Shown here: positions 1 to 4,900 of the stretch, one piece after another
Layout of the letters: every line of letters starts with the position of its first letter
How positions within the stretch are numbered: the first letter of the stretch is position 1
IMG/VR virus record: IMGVR_UViG_3300020202_000230
Coordinates: 1 to 20,329 of that record
Reading direction: 5' to 3' (one strand)
Source of the DNA: a virus
Length of the DNA stretch: 20,329 nt
Notes under the pieces: model-generated
Databases searched by the model: none
Told to the model about the DNA's origin: nothing
Seen by the model: the letters and a program-made list of their open reading frames with translations, nothing else
Translations under genes and position numbers: made by a program

Positions 1-436
1 CGAATTCCTCATCTGTCGGACGACGCTCCCGCGGCGAGCTTTTGGCGATCAGCCCGTTCGCCTTCATGAACGGCTTCGCGGCGAGCACGCAGGCGTTCGT
101 GATGCCCTTGCAGTCGGTCCAGGTCGGGTCGCTGCCGGCGTAGGCAAGCACGACCGACAGCTTGGCGATGTCGTGCCCCACAGTGGCCGCGCAGACCTTG
201 TCCTGCTCGATGCGCTGGCGTCCGTGGATGATGACGTCGTCGCTCGTGAGCGCGCGCGCGTCCTTGGCGCCGATCGGCATGCGCTGCAGGGCCGCATAGG
301 CGTAGCGGTCGGACTCGCAGAACGTGCGGACGGCGCCGACGCTCATGAGATACCGCCCGATGAGGTTTGCCACCGTGCCCGGCGTGCGGATGGCCTGGAA
401 CTGCGCGTAGGTGAGGCGCTGCTTCTGCTTTTGCAT
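1..436 (-). CDS. int: Tyrosine integrase, N-terminal part (cut by left edge)
   Basis: The frame stays open from an ATG at 434-436 to the left edge, giving about 145 residues with no stop. Hand translation shows the usual lead-in of phage tyrosine recombinases: an L-T-S-D-D-V-I-x-H-x-R-x-R core-binding motif near residues 64-76, a V-G-H-D-I-x-K-L-x-V-V-L helix near residue 87, and a linker ending in G-L-I-A-K-S, R-E-R-R-P-T-D-E-E that normally opens the catalytic domain. The catalytic R-H-R-Y residues lie outside the window. The family inserts the phage genome at an att site. A GGGAG element precedes the ATG. It is the last visible gene of the leftward early operon, 70 bases after the preceding stop. 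Family assignment rests on motif recognition only. Confidence 0.78.
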   Translation of the reverse strand, partial: MQKQKQRLTYAQFQAIRTPGTVANLIGRYLMSVGAVRTFCESDRYAYAALQRMPIGAKDARALTSDDVIIHGRQRIEQDKVCAATVGHDIAKLSVVLAYAGSDPTWTDCKGITNACVLAAKPFMKANGLIAKSSPRERRPTDEEF

Positions 437-506
437 GGTGAGGCTCCCGTAGATGCAGCCCCGGCGTGCTTCTCAGTGGGCTGCAAGTTGAACATCCCGA
501 AGAACT

Positions 507-707
507 TCATGCCGCCGCCTGCCGCTTCTTCAGCGCGCCGAGGCGACCGGCCACCGCTTTCGTGAAGCGCTCGTCGTGCCGCACCGCGGCCGGCGCGAGC
601 TCGGCGAACACCGAGACCTCGGCGGGCGTCACGCACTGCTCGAGCGCCGCGATGTAGTCCACCGCGGTGAGCGGCTTCTCGACCGTGGAGACGAGGCGAG
701 GAATCAC
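507..707 (-). CDS. Small hypothetical protein (66 aa) after the exonuclease
   Basis: This 66-residue frame starts with GTG at 705-707, which overlaps the stop of the exonuclease gene in a GTGA arrangement, so it is probably translated by coupling. The product is mixed helical and acidic in the middle (T-P-A-E-V-S-V-F-A-E-L) and ends in a basic segment (G-R-L-G-A-L-K-K-R-Q). It has no signal peptide or membrane segment and I do not recognise a family. Its place between the exonuclease and the integrase suggests an early accessory role in recombination, which is inference from position only. Confidence 0.6.
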   Translation of the reverse strand: MIPRLVSTVEKPLTAVDYIAALEQCVTPAEVSVFAELAPAAVRHDERFTKAVAGRLGALKKRQAAA

Positions 708-1363
708 GCGGCCACCAGCGACTTTTTGAGGAGCGCCGCGACGTCCTGCTGGCTGGCGTTCAGACGCGTGATGCAGGCGTCTACCTCATTCAGGAAGGTG
801 ACCACCTTCACGGCGAGCGCTTGGATGTATGGTTCGTCGCGCTTCACCGTGTGGATGTACGTGCGCAGGTGCGTCGGCATATCCGGCGAGTAGCTGACGA
901 AGTCCCACTCCTCGTATCCGGTGATCCACATCGAGCCTTGAATCTGCGCCTTGTGCTCCGGCGGATGGCCACCGCGCTCAATGGTCTGCACTTGGATGTC
1001 CGGCAGGACGCACTTCACCTCTACGCCGCGCCGACGCCCAAAGACAAGCGAGTCGGGCGAGCAGCCGACGCGGAGCTCGTCGTGCTCGATGAAGGCGACG
1101 CGGTCGAGGACGTTGTCCGTCACCGCCTCGTAGGCCATGCGCGCCATCGGCTCTTGCTCGATGCCGCGGTCCATGTGGTGATTGCGGTACGACTCCGAGG
1201 TCTTCCCGGTCAGGCGCTCAGCGACGATCTGCCGCAGGTACTTCGCGCGCGTCTTGCCCTGGCCCTCGGCAAGGATGTCGCCGAAGCAGGAGGCCGTGAC
1301 CCAGCCGGCGCGGAGCGCCAGCCACTCCGGCGCGCCCTGCTCGATGTCTCGGTGCACCTTCAC
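704..1363 (-). CDS. YqaJ / lambda-exo type 5'-3' exonuclease
   Basis: The 219-residue product is close in size to lambda exonuclease (226). An R-A-G-W-V-T-A-S motif at residues 18-25 matches the N-terminal substrate-binding region, and M-D-R-G-I-E-Q-E near 64-71 matches the acidic helix. The nuclease core is visible as G-C-S-P-D-S (Asp104) followed by G-V-E-V-K (Glu115, Lys117), the D...ExK metal-binding set. The family degrades one strand of linear duplex DNA and works with an annealase, here the RecT gene just upstream. The GTG start at 1361-1363 is chosen because it overlaps the RecT stop (GTGA) and begins where homology-like sequence begins. The open frame extends further upstream, but only as a shadow of RecT. 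Confidence 0.88.
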   Translation of the reverse strand: MKVHRDIEQGAPEWLALRAGWVTASCFGDILAEGQGKTRAKYLRQIVAERLTGKTSESYRNHHMDRGIEQEPMARMAYEAVTDNVLDRVAFIEHDELRVGCSPDSLVFGRRRGVEVKCVLPDIQVQTIERGGHPPEHKAQIQGSMWITGYEEWDFVSYSPDMPTHLRTYIHTVKRDEPYIQALAVKVVTFLNEVDACITRLNASQQDVAALLKKSLVAA

Positions 1364-2280
1364 GCCGCCGCCTTTTCCTGCTTGGCCGCGGCGTCGATAA
1401 ACTCGCCGTGCTTGAGCAGCACGCCCTTCAGGTACTCGGCCGTCGCGCGGTCGCCGAGGCCCTCGCAGATGCTGAATGCCTCTTTCCAGATTGCCTTGGC
1501 CGCGTCCTTCGTGGTGGTGGCCTCGATCTTCTTCTGCCAGTCGTCGCGCTCGTCCTGCGGCATGGCGTTCGGCTTGAGCGTGATGCCTTCGCCGCCGTCG
1601 GTGTTTAGGTAGTGCACGGCCTGGTCGAGGCGGTCGCTGCGCGGCCAGTATTTCGCGGCCTGCTTCACGCACGTTTTCTTGATCATCTCCTCCTCGTCCG
1701 TCACCCAAGGGCACGTCTTCGAGGAATCGCGCTTGTACGCCTTCCACGCCTCCGAGCGGTCGCGGATGGCGTATACCTTGTCGATCGGCATCGGGTGCGT
1801 GAGGTAGTCGCCCTCCGGCGTCTTCACCACGACGTACACGCCGACGATGGCGCCGCGGTCCTTGTCGAAGGGCTGATAGATGTGCTTCGGCTCCTTGTCG
1901 ATGCCCTGGAGCTCGAAGACGTCCTTCGCGCGCGCGACCACCGCCTGCCCCCAGCGGATGGCGCCGGCGTCGATGGCGATCCACAGCAGGCCCATGTACG
2001 AGAGGTCGAGGCACACCGCCGGCGTGCCGCCGACCTTGCGCGGGACGAGGTACGCCAGCTTCTCGGCCGGGTTCAGGCTGATGCCGATGGCGCCGACGTT
2101 CGTGATAGCCGCCTCGAGCGAGGCCGGGTTGTTCAGCGCGACCTTGGCGAGGTAGTCGCTAGCCCGCAGGATCTGCAGCGCGAAGCCGGCCTCGCGGTCG
2201 AAGTTGATGGACTTGTAGGCGCAGACGGTCAGGAAGTTCTGACGCTGGCCCTCGACGATCATAGGCAGGTGGTCGGTCAT
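1360..2280 (-). CDS. recT: RecT-family single-strand annealing protein
   Basis: The 306-residue product carries the RecT pattern: N-P-A-S-L-E-A-A-I and G-I-S-L-N-P-A near residues 51-76, Y-L-V-P-R-K, then D-L-S-Y-M-G-L and a distal block with [15 protein letters not shown]. RecT proteins coat single-stranded DNA and anneal complementary strands, using overhangs made by a partner exonuclease. That partner is encoded immediately downstream with overlapping stop and start. The ATG at 2278-2280 overlaps the previous stop (ATGA) and is preferred; the longer open frame to 2547 is a shadow of upstream genes. The C-terminal part is longer than in short RecT proteins and helical. The pair forms a Red-like system expressed early from the left promoter. 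Confidence 0.88.
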   Translation of the reverse strand: MTDHLPMIVEGQRQNFLTVCAYKSINFDREAGFALQILRASDYLAKVALNNPASLEAAITNVGAIGISLNPAEKLAYLVPRKVGGTPAVCLDLSYMGLLWIAIDAGAIRWGQAVVARAKDVFELQGIDKEPKHIYQPFDKDRGAIVGVYVVVKTPEGDYLTHPMPIDKVYAIRDRSEAWKAYKRDSSKTCPWVTDEEEMIKKTCVKQAAKYWPRSDRLDQAVHYLNTDGGEGITLKPNAMPQDERDDWQKKIEATTTKDAAKAIWKEAFSICEGLGDRATAEYLKGVLLKHGEFIDAAAKQEKAAA

Positions 2281-2501
2281 GCAGCCTCCAGGCAAAGGCC
2301 GCGCTCCTCGCAGCCGCACAGGGCGCTCTGGAAGTAGCGGCAGGTCGGGTAGGGGGTGAGCGGCGTCGGCCACGAGGCGCGGCTCGTAATGCGTTTCAGC
2401 GCGGTGTAGGCGGGGCGCTCGGTCTTGCAGGTCGGACACACCGCGCCGGCGTAGTGGTGGCCGCACTCGTGGCACGGCTGGGGGATCGGCGCGCGGCTCA
2501 T
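2277..2501 (-). CDS. Small Cys-rich zinc-ribbon-like protein (74 aa)
   Basis: The 74-residue product begins with a compact metal-binding-like knuckle: C-H-E-C-G-H-H near residue 10 and C-P-T-C near residue 22, that is two CxxC pairs about ten residues apart. A second cysteine cluster (C-R-Y, C-G-C, C-L) occupies the last 25 residues. This looks like one zinc ribbon plus a less regular Cys-rich tail. The ATG overlaps the preceding stop, and its own stop overlaps the RecT ATG, so it is tightly coupled inside the operon. Small zinc-ribbon proteins next to phage recombinases are common and usually uncharacterised; no function is assigned. Confidence 0.65.
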   Translation of the reverse strand: MSRAPIPQPCHECGHHYAGAVCPTCKTERPAYTALKRITSRASWPTPLTPYPTCRYFQSALCGCEERGLCLEAA

Positions 2502-2800
2502 CGGGTGTACTGGTCGTGCACCTGCGGCGGGGCCTCGAATGGGCCAACCGAGCCGAGACGCTTCTCGACCGCGCCGAGCGCCTCGCGCAGCTTCGCGAAG
2601 GCCTCGGTCACCTGCTCGACATTGCGGTTGTCGTAGCGGCTCTCGAAGGCGGACTTCAGCGCGCAGACGAACTCGTCGGTCTCGACGGCGTCGGGCGCGA
2701 AGCGGGTGATGGCGTTCTCGATCGCCTGCTGGCGGCGCAGCCGCGGCGCGGCAGGGATGACGTCGAAGTCGTCGTGGACTGCTGCGGCGGGCGCGTTCAC
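2498..2800 (-). CDS. Hypothetical early protein (100 aa)
   Basis: The 100-residue product has an Ala/Pro-rich N-terminus and then a mostly helical body with heptad-like spacing (V-E-Q-V-T-E-A-F-A-K-L-R-E-A-L), suggesting a short coiled coil or helical bundle. I do not recognise a family. The GTG start at 2798-2800 overlaps the stop of the 21-residue leader peptide (GTGA), and its stop overlaps the next ATG. As the first sizeable gene of the leftward operon it would be made soon after derepression. In this position some phages encode nuclease inhibitors or recombination modulators, but nothing in the sequence supports a specific choice. Confidence 0.65.
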   Translation of the reverse strand: MNAPAAAVHDDFDVIPAAPRLRRQQAIENAITRFAPDAVETDEFVCALKSAFESRYDNRNVEQVTEAFAKLREALGAVEKRLGSVGPFEAPPQVHDQYTR

Positions 2801-2862
2801 GTCGCCACCCGCTCTAAGATCAGGGCGGCAATCGCGCCCCAGAACACCACTGCGTCTTGCAT
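2797..2862 (-). CDS. 21-residue hydrophobic leader microprotein
   Basis: An ATG at 2860-2862 follows a strong Shine-Dalgarno sequence (GGGAGG, five bases before the start) and opens a 21-codon frame ending in TGA that overlaps the GTG start of the next gene. The peptide has a central run of hydrophobic and aromatic residues (V-V-F-W-G-A-I-A-A-L-I-L) flanked by polar ends, short for a membrane span but consistent with a membrane-associated peptide. It is the first open frame downstream of the predicted left promoter, about 27 bases from the expected start of transcription. It may be a real microprotein, or a leader that delivers ribosomes to the GTG start. Confidence 0.55.
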   Translation of the reverse strand: MQDAVVFWGAIAALILERVAT

Positions 2863-2895
2863 CGCTGCCTCCCGTGGGAATGCGTTACGGGAGTC

Positions 2896-2924
2896 AGGCT
2901 AGCCGAATCTGGTTATACTGTCAA
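2896..2924 (-). promoter_or_regulatory. Leftward early promoter (PL-like)
   Basis: Read leftward, a perfect TTGACA (2919-2924) is followed after 17 bases by TAGCCT (2896-2901), a weak -10 that keeps the conserved T-A...T. Operator A lies between the two boxes and operator B overlaps the -35, so a bound repressor would block it. It drives the recombination/integration operon, with an expected start near 2889. Confidence 0.65.
2901..2914 (+). promoter_or_regulatory. Left operator A
   Basis: The 14-mer AGCCGAATCTGGTT is an imperfect palindrome and one of five related sites. It sits in the spacer of the left promoter, and its centre is 22 bases from that of operator B. Confidence 0.7.
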
Positions 2925-2936
2925 CCGAATTCGGCT
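2923..2936 (-). promoter_or_regulatory. Left operator B
   Basis: On the minus strand this reads AGCCGAATTCGGTT, the most symmetrical of the five sites (12 of 14 positions palindromic). It overlaps the -35 box of the leftward promoter. Confidence 0.7.
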
Positions 2937-2959
2937 AGTTTCATGTGGAACACGCCGGA

Positions 2960-2974
2960 TGCGGCTATGCCGCA
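2960..2974. repeat. Short palindromic hairpin next to the repressor stop
   Basis: TGCGGC, a three-base loop and GCCGCA form a 6-bp perfect stem 5 bases beyond the repressor stop codon. There is no T-run on either strand, so it is not a canonical intrinsic terminator. It could slow or protect the 3' end of the repressor message. Confidence 0.3.
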
Positions 2975-2979
2975 CTGCG

Positions 2980-3291
2980 TCATTCCTTGGTGGCCGCCGC
3001 CTCCTTCATCGCTGCCTTGAGACTGTCGTACAGGGCGCGCTCGGCCTTTGAGATCGGAACCAGGACGGGCGGGTTCGTGGGGTCCATGCCGGCGACCATG
3101 AGCTGCCAGGCCTGCAGGCCGTAGGCCGCTGCGATCTCCTCGACCGTGTCGATGCTGGCGGCGGTTTCTTCGCGAAGTATCCGGCCGATGGTCGCTTGGC
3201 CGACGCCCGACTTTTTCGCGAGCGCTAGCTGCGACTTGGGCCCGGCCTTGCTCTGCATCAGCGCTTTGAGGTTCTGCGCGAGGACGGACAC
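2980..3291 (-). CDS. XRE-family phage repressor (CI-like, no peptidase domain)
   Basis: The product is a helix-turn-helix protein: L-A-Q-N-L-K-A-L-M opens helix 1, S-Q-L-A-L-A-K-K-S-G-V-G-Q-A-T-I-G-R-I-L is the HTH core, and T-V-E-E-I-A-A-A-Y-G-L-Q-A-W-Q-L-M closes the five-helix domain. A short C-terminal helix (A-E-R-A-L-Y-D-S-L-K-A-A-M) may dimerise. At about 103 residues it lacks the LexA-like autocleavage domain of lambda CI, so induction would need another route, such as an antirepressor. It is divergent from the Cro-like gene across three operators. The start is uncertain: GTG 3291 gives the usual N-terminus, GTG 3318 or ATG 3258 are possible, and the open frame to 3408 runs through the operators and is unlikely to be coding there. 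Confidence 0.8.
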   Translation of the reverse strand: MSVLAQNLKALMQSKAGPKSQLALAKKSGVGQATIGRILREETAASIDTVEEIAAAYGLQAWQLMVAGMDPTNPPVLVPISKAERALYDSLKAAMKEAAATKE

Positions 3292-3319
3292 GGCCTTGAA
3301 TTGGTCTCGGCTTACCACC

Positions 3320-3333
3320 AACCGAGTTTGGTC
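3320..3333 (-). promoter_or_regulatory. Right operator C (repressor-proximal)
   Basis: On the minus strand this reads GACCAAACTCGGTT, the most divergent of the set, immediately upstream of the repressor coding region. Its centre is 23 bases from that of operator D. By position it would control the repressor's own transcription. Confidence 0.5.
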
Positions 3334-3342
3334 GATTGATCT

Positions 3343-3356
3343 AGCCGAATGCGGTT
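3343..3356 (+). promoter_or_regulatory. Right operator D
   Basis: AGCCGAATGCGGTT differs from operator A at two positions. It overlaps the -35 box (TTGACT, 3355-3360) of the rightward promoter, as operator B does on the left, and lies exactly 23 bases from C and from E. Confidence 0.7.
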
Positions 3357-3384
3357 GACTATTTGAGCCGTTTTCGGTTAGTGT
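3355..3384 (+). promoter_or_regulatory. Rightward early promoter (PR-like)
   Basis: TTGACT (3355-3360) is followed after 18 bases by TAGTGT (3379-3384), the same weak -10 style as the left promoter. Operator E fills the spacer and operator D overlaps the -35, copying the left-promoter layout. Transcription would start near 3391, almost at the cro ATG. An alternative is TTGATC (3336-3341) with TATTTG (3360-3365), which would leave a short leader. Confidence 0.55.
3366..3379 (+). promoter_or_regulatory. Right operator E (cro-proximal)
   Basis: AGCCGTTTTCGGTT keeps both outer arms of the operator consensus with a changed centre. It occupies the spacer of the rightward promoter just ahead of the Cro-like gene. 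Confidence 0.65.
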
Positions 3385-3391
3385 GAAGTCC

Positions 3392-3613
3392 ATGTCAGAA
3401 ACCACCACGATGCTCGCCTACGTGCTCGAGCGCCTGCCTCACACCGGCGACGCGCACTACCTCGCCCGCCTCGAGCAGGTAGCGCTGGCCGCCGGCGTCA
3501 GTTTCCACACCCTCCTGAAGATCGCCAAAGGCGAGACGGCCGACCCGCGCGTGAGCACGGTGCAATCGCTCTACGACTACTTCAAGGCGCTCGAGCAGCG
3601 CGAGGCGGCGTAG
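3392..3613 (+). CDS. Cro-like HTH regulator (73 aa)
   Basis: The 73-residue product contains one helix-turn-helix: L-A-R-L-E-Q-V-A-L-A-A-G-V-S-F-H-T-L-L-K-I-A followed by a wing-like loop (G-E-T-A-D-P-R-V) and a closing helix (T-V-Q-S-L-Y-D-Y-F-K). Size, position and divergence from the repressor across three operators fit a Cro-like early repressor that shuts down the repressor promoter and later the early promoters. ATG 3392 is preferred over the in-frame GTG at 3383, because the predicted transcription start near 3391 would exclude the GTG. No good ribosome-binding site precedes the ATG. The next gene starts directly after its stop. Confidence 0.72.
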   Translation: MSETTTMLAYVLERLPHTGDAHYLARLEQVALAAGVSFHTLLKIAKGETADPRVSTVQSLYDYFKALEQREAA

Positions 3614-4027
3614 ATGCCAAAGTCTCGCGTGCGAGTGGCGTTGGATTTCGCGATCAATGTCGCCGGAAGTCTGAACGCTTTCGCCGAGGCTGTAGGCGTA
3701 AGTCCTCAGGTCGTGTCGATGTGGCGCAAGCGAAACGCCATCCCCGCAGAACGAGTCATCGCCGTGGAGCAAGCATCTCGCGGAAGGATTACCCGCCACG
3801 ATCTTCGGCCGGACATCTACCCGCCGAGCGACTCGACTATTGCGGAAGGGGTGGGGGCTTTCTCGATTTCGCATCGCCAGCCTTCGCCAGAAGAGCTTGC
3901 CCTAGATCCACGGCCGATTCAGGGGCAAGTTCGATCCGTAACCACGGTTCCCGGCCCGATTCTCGACTCGGGTTTGGCAAGTAGAGCGCTACCACCCAGC
4001 CGTCCGAAGGCGTCGGGACGGCCATGA
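3614..4027 (+). CDS. YdaS-like / Cro-family regulator with unusual C-terminal tail
   Basis: The first 70 or so residues match the YdaS/Cro-type pattern: G-S-L-N-A-F-A-E-A-V-G-V-S-P-Q-V-V-S-M-W-R-K-R-N-A-I-P, then V-I-A-V-E-Q-A-S-R-G-R-I-T-R-H-D-L-R-P-D-I-Y-P, the typical end of the family. The frame then continues for about 65 residues of low-complexity, Pro/Ser-rich sequence to 4027. That tail overlaps the opposite-strand gene at 3837-4049 by 191 bases, so it may be a weakly constrained extension. The ATG directly abuts the Cro-like stop. In lambdoid phages proteins of this type occupy the cII position and act as DNA-binding regulators in the lysis-lysogeny decision; the exact role here is unknown. 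Confidence 0.7.
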   Translation: MPKSRVRVALDFAINVAGSLNAFAEAVGVSPQVVSMWRKRNAIPAERVIAVEQASRGRITRHDLRPDIYPPSDSTIAEGVGAFSISHRQPSPEELALDPRPIQGQVRSVTTVPGPILDSGLASRALPPSRPKASGRP

Positions 4028-4049
4028 CTTTCCACGGCTGCTGCTCCAT
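3837..4049 (-). CDS. Small hypothetical partner of the lipoprotein (70 aa)
   Basis: The ATG at 4047-4049 lies one base after the stop of the upstream lipoprotein gene and is preceded by GGGAGAA, so the two are surely co-translated. The 70-residue product has a beta-like first half (W-K-V-M-A-V-P, W-V-V-A-L-Y-L-P) and a helix (A-V-D-L-G-Q-A-L-L-A-K-A), ending in a basic Pro-rich tail. There is no signal peptide, so it is presumably cytoplasmic. The family is not recognised. The longer open frame to 4124 is a shadow of the lipoprotein gene. It overlaps the tail of the convergent YdaS-like gene on the other strand. Confidence 0.6.
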   Translation of the reverse strand: MEQQPWKVMAVPTPSDGWVVALYLPNPSRESGREPWLRIELAPESAVDLGQALLAKAGDAKSRKPPPLPQ

Positions 4050-4050
4050 T

Positions 4051-4407
4051 TCATCTTCTCCCTTGTTTGTGGCGTTCCCAAGCGTCGCGCGTGAACGTCT
4101 CGCCCGGGTGGTCATATCCGGCACAGTGAGCGCGCTCGTGCGCGAGGAGGGCGGCGCGATTCGGATGAGCTTCCACGAGGAATATCGCGCACCAGCCCTC
4201 GAGGAAGTTGTAGCCGGTACAGGCGACCAACGACGGTCCGACGGTCGGCGTGCCCTTGCAATACTCGCGCAATTTCACCGCTGGCACGTCGTAGACGATC
4301 TCCCGCAGTTTCGGCCAGTCGGCCGACGGCGCGCGGCTGTAGTCGATCTGGGTGTACGTCTCGGCCGTGGCGCAGCCCGCCAGCAGCAGGACAACCAGCA
4401 AACGCAT
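4051..4407 (-). CDS. Small lipoprotein with HExxHxxGxxH zinc signature
   Basis: The 118-residue product opens with a short lipoprotein signal (M-R-L-L-V-V-L-L-L-A-G-C) whose L-A-G-C lipobox puts the modified cysteine at residue 12. Near the C-terminus it carries H90-E91-R-A-H94-C-A-G97-Y-D-H100, an exact match to the metzincin zinc-binding signature. Four further cysteines (50, 63, 73, 95) could form disulfides. The body is far shorter than a typical metzincin, so it may be a minimal metallopeptidase or a zinc-binding protein. GGGGG precedes the ATG. It is transcribed leftward against the early operon, together with the small gene that follows. Such reversed lipoprotein genes in prophages are often expressed in the lysogen and alter the envelope, for example to exclude other phages; that role is inference. 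Confidence 0.72.
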   Translation of the reverse strand: MRLLVVLLLAGCATAETYTQIDYSRAPSADWPKLREIVYDVPAVKLREYCKGTPTVGPSLVACTGYNFLEGWCAIFLVEAHPNRAALLAHERAHCAGYDHPGETFTRDAWERHKQGRR

Positions 4408-4484
4408 GGAGCCCCCTTGTGAAGGTGGTCAGGTCGCACTGCCATCGTAGCAGGGGCGGCTCCTGCCTCATGGGGGCGGCGTAG

Positions 4485-4682
4485 ATGCCCCTCCAGCGCG
4501 AGAAGAGATCCGCCCAGATCAAGGCGCACGTCACGCCAACGCTGCGCGAGCAGCTCGAACTGTTCGTGAGGCAGGAAGGCAACGTGGTCTCCCTTTCTGA
4601 TTATTTGTTCGGCGTGCTCCAGGAGCACGTGGCGGTGCGCATTGCACGGCAGGAGGTCGGCAAAAGGAAAGCGGTTTCGTAG
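4485..4682 (+). CDS. Ribbon-helix-helix-like DNA-binding protein (65 aa)
   Basis: The 65-residue product has a basic N-terminus, a short strand-like segment (Q-I-K-A-H-V-T-P), a first helix (L-R-E-Q-L-E-L-F-V-R-Q-E) and a second helix starting at the typical L-S-D-Y-L motif (S-L-S-D-Y-L-F-G-V-L-Q-E-H-V). This order is that of Arc/CopG-type ribbon-helix-helix repressors, which bind DNA as dimers through the strand. It is divergent from the lipoprotein gene with 77 bases between the start codons, so it could control that unit or the early operon. Assignment rests on pattern, not on a database match. Confidence 0.6.
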   Translation: MPLQREKRSAQIKAHVTPTLREQLELFVRQEGNVVSLSDYLFGVLQEHVAVRIARQEVGKRKAVS

Positions 4683-4690
4683 GGACGCAC

Positions 4691-4757
4691 CGGGCCTGAG
4701 TGGCCCACAAAATTTTTTTCTCCGCAGAGTGGCCCACTTCGGGCCAGTCTGGGCCAC
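4691..4757. repeat. Repeat cluster with A/T tract (possible terminator or binding sites)
   Basis: An 11-bp direct repeat, GAGTGGCCCAC, occurs at 4698-4708 and 4727-4737, 29 bases apart. GGGCCA occurs at 4741 and 4751, and TGGGCCAC (4750-4757) is the exact inverse of GTGGCCCA inside the second repeat, forming an 8-bp stem with a 13-base loop. A run of four A and seven T lies at 4708-4719. GGGCC (4692-4696) and GGCCC (4702-4706) could also pair ahead of the T-run, but with six bases in between, so a Rho-independent terminator is only possible. The cluster lies in a gene-free 137-base stretch just before the replication genes, where iterons or a tR-like terminator would be plausible. Confidence 0.5.
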
Positions 4758-4819
4758 AAGAAAGCAGTGCAGCAACCGACCGGGTAAGGGCCGGCGGATA
4801 ACAAGAACGGGGTGGGGCA

Positions 4820-4900
4820 GTGGCTACACGTATTTACGACCTCCTGCGGGAGTGGCGGCTGCGTATCGCCGAGCGCCTGTACTGGTGGCGCCGGTCATGA
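4820..4900 (+). CDS. 26-residue Arg/Trp-rich microprotein
   Basis: A GTG at 4820-4822, preceded by a G-rich stretch, opens a 26-codon frame whose TGA overlaps the ATG of the next gene (ATGA at 4897-4900). The peptide is strongly basic and amphipathic (D-L-L-R-E-W-R-L-R-I-A-E-R-L-Y-W-W-R-R) and would form one helix with aromatic and Leu residues on one face and Arg on the other. The overlapping stop and start, the usual gene junction in this genome, is the main reason to accept it. It may act as a leader for translation of the winged-helix protein or as a membrane- or nucleic-acid-binding peptide. Confidence 0.45.
   Translation: MATRIYDLLREWRLRIAERLYWWRRS

Noticed and set aside
3200-3215. T-run in the repressor gene as a terminator
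   Set aside because: It lies inside coding sequence and has no preceding GC hairpin in the needed orientation.
3383-3391. GTG as an earlier start for the Cro-like gene
   Set aside because: It lies within the predicted -10/transcription-start region, so most messages would not include it.
4444-4449. TACGAT as a -10 box for the leftward lipoprotein unit
   Set aside because: No acceptable -35 at 16-18 bases, so the promoter of that unit could not be assigned.
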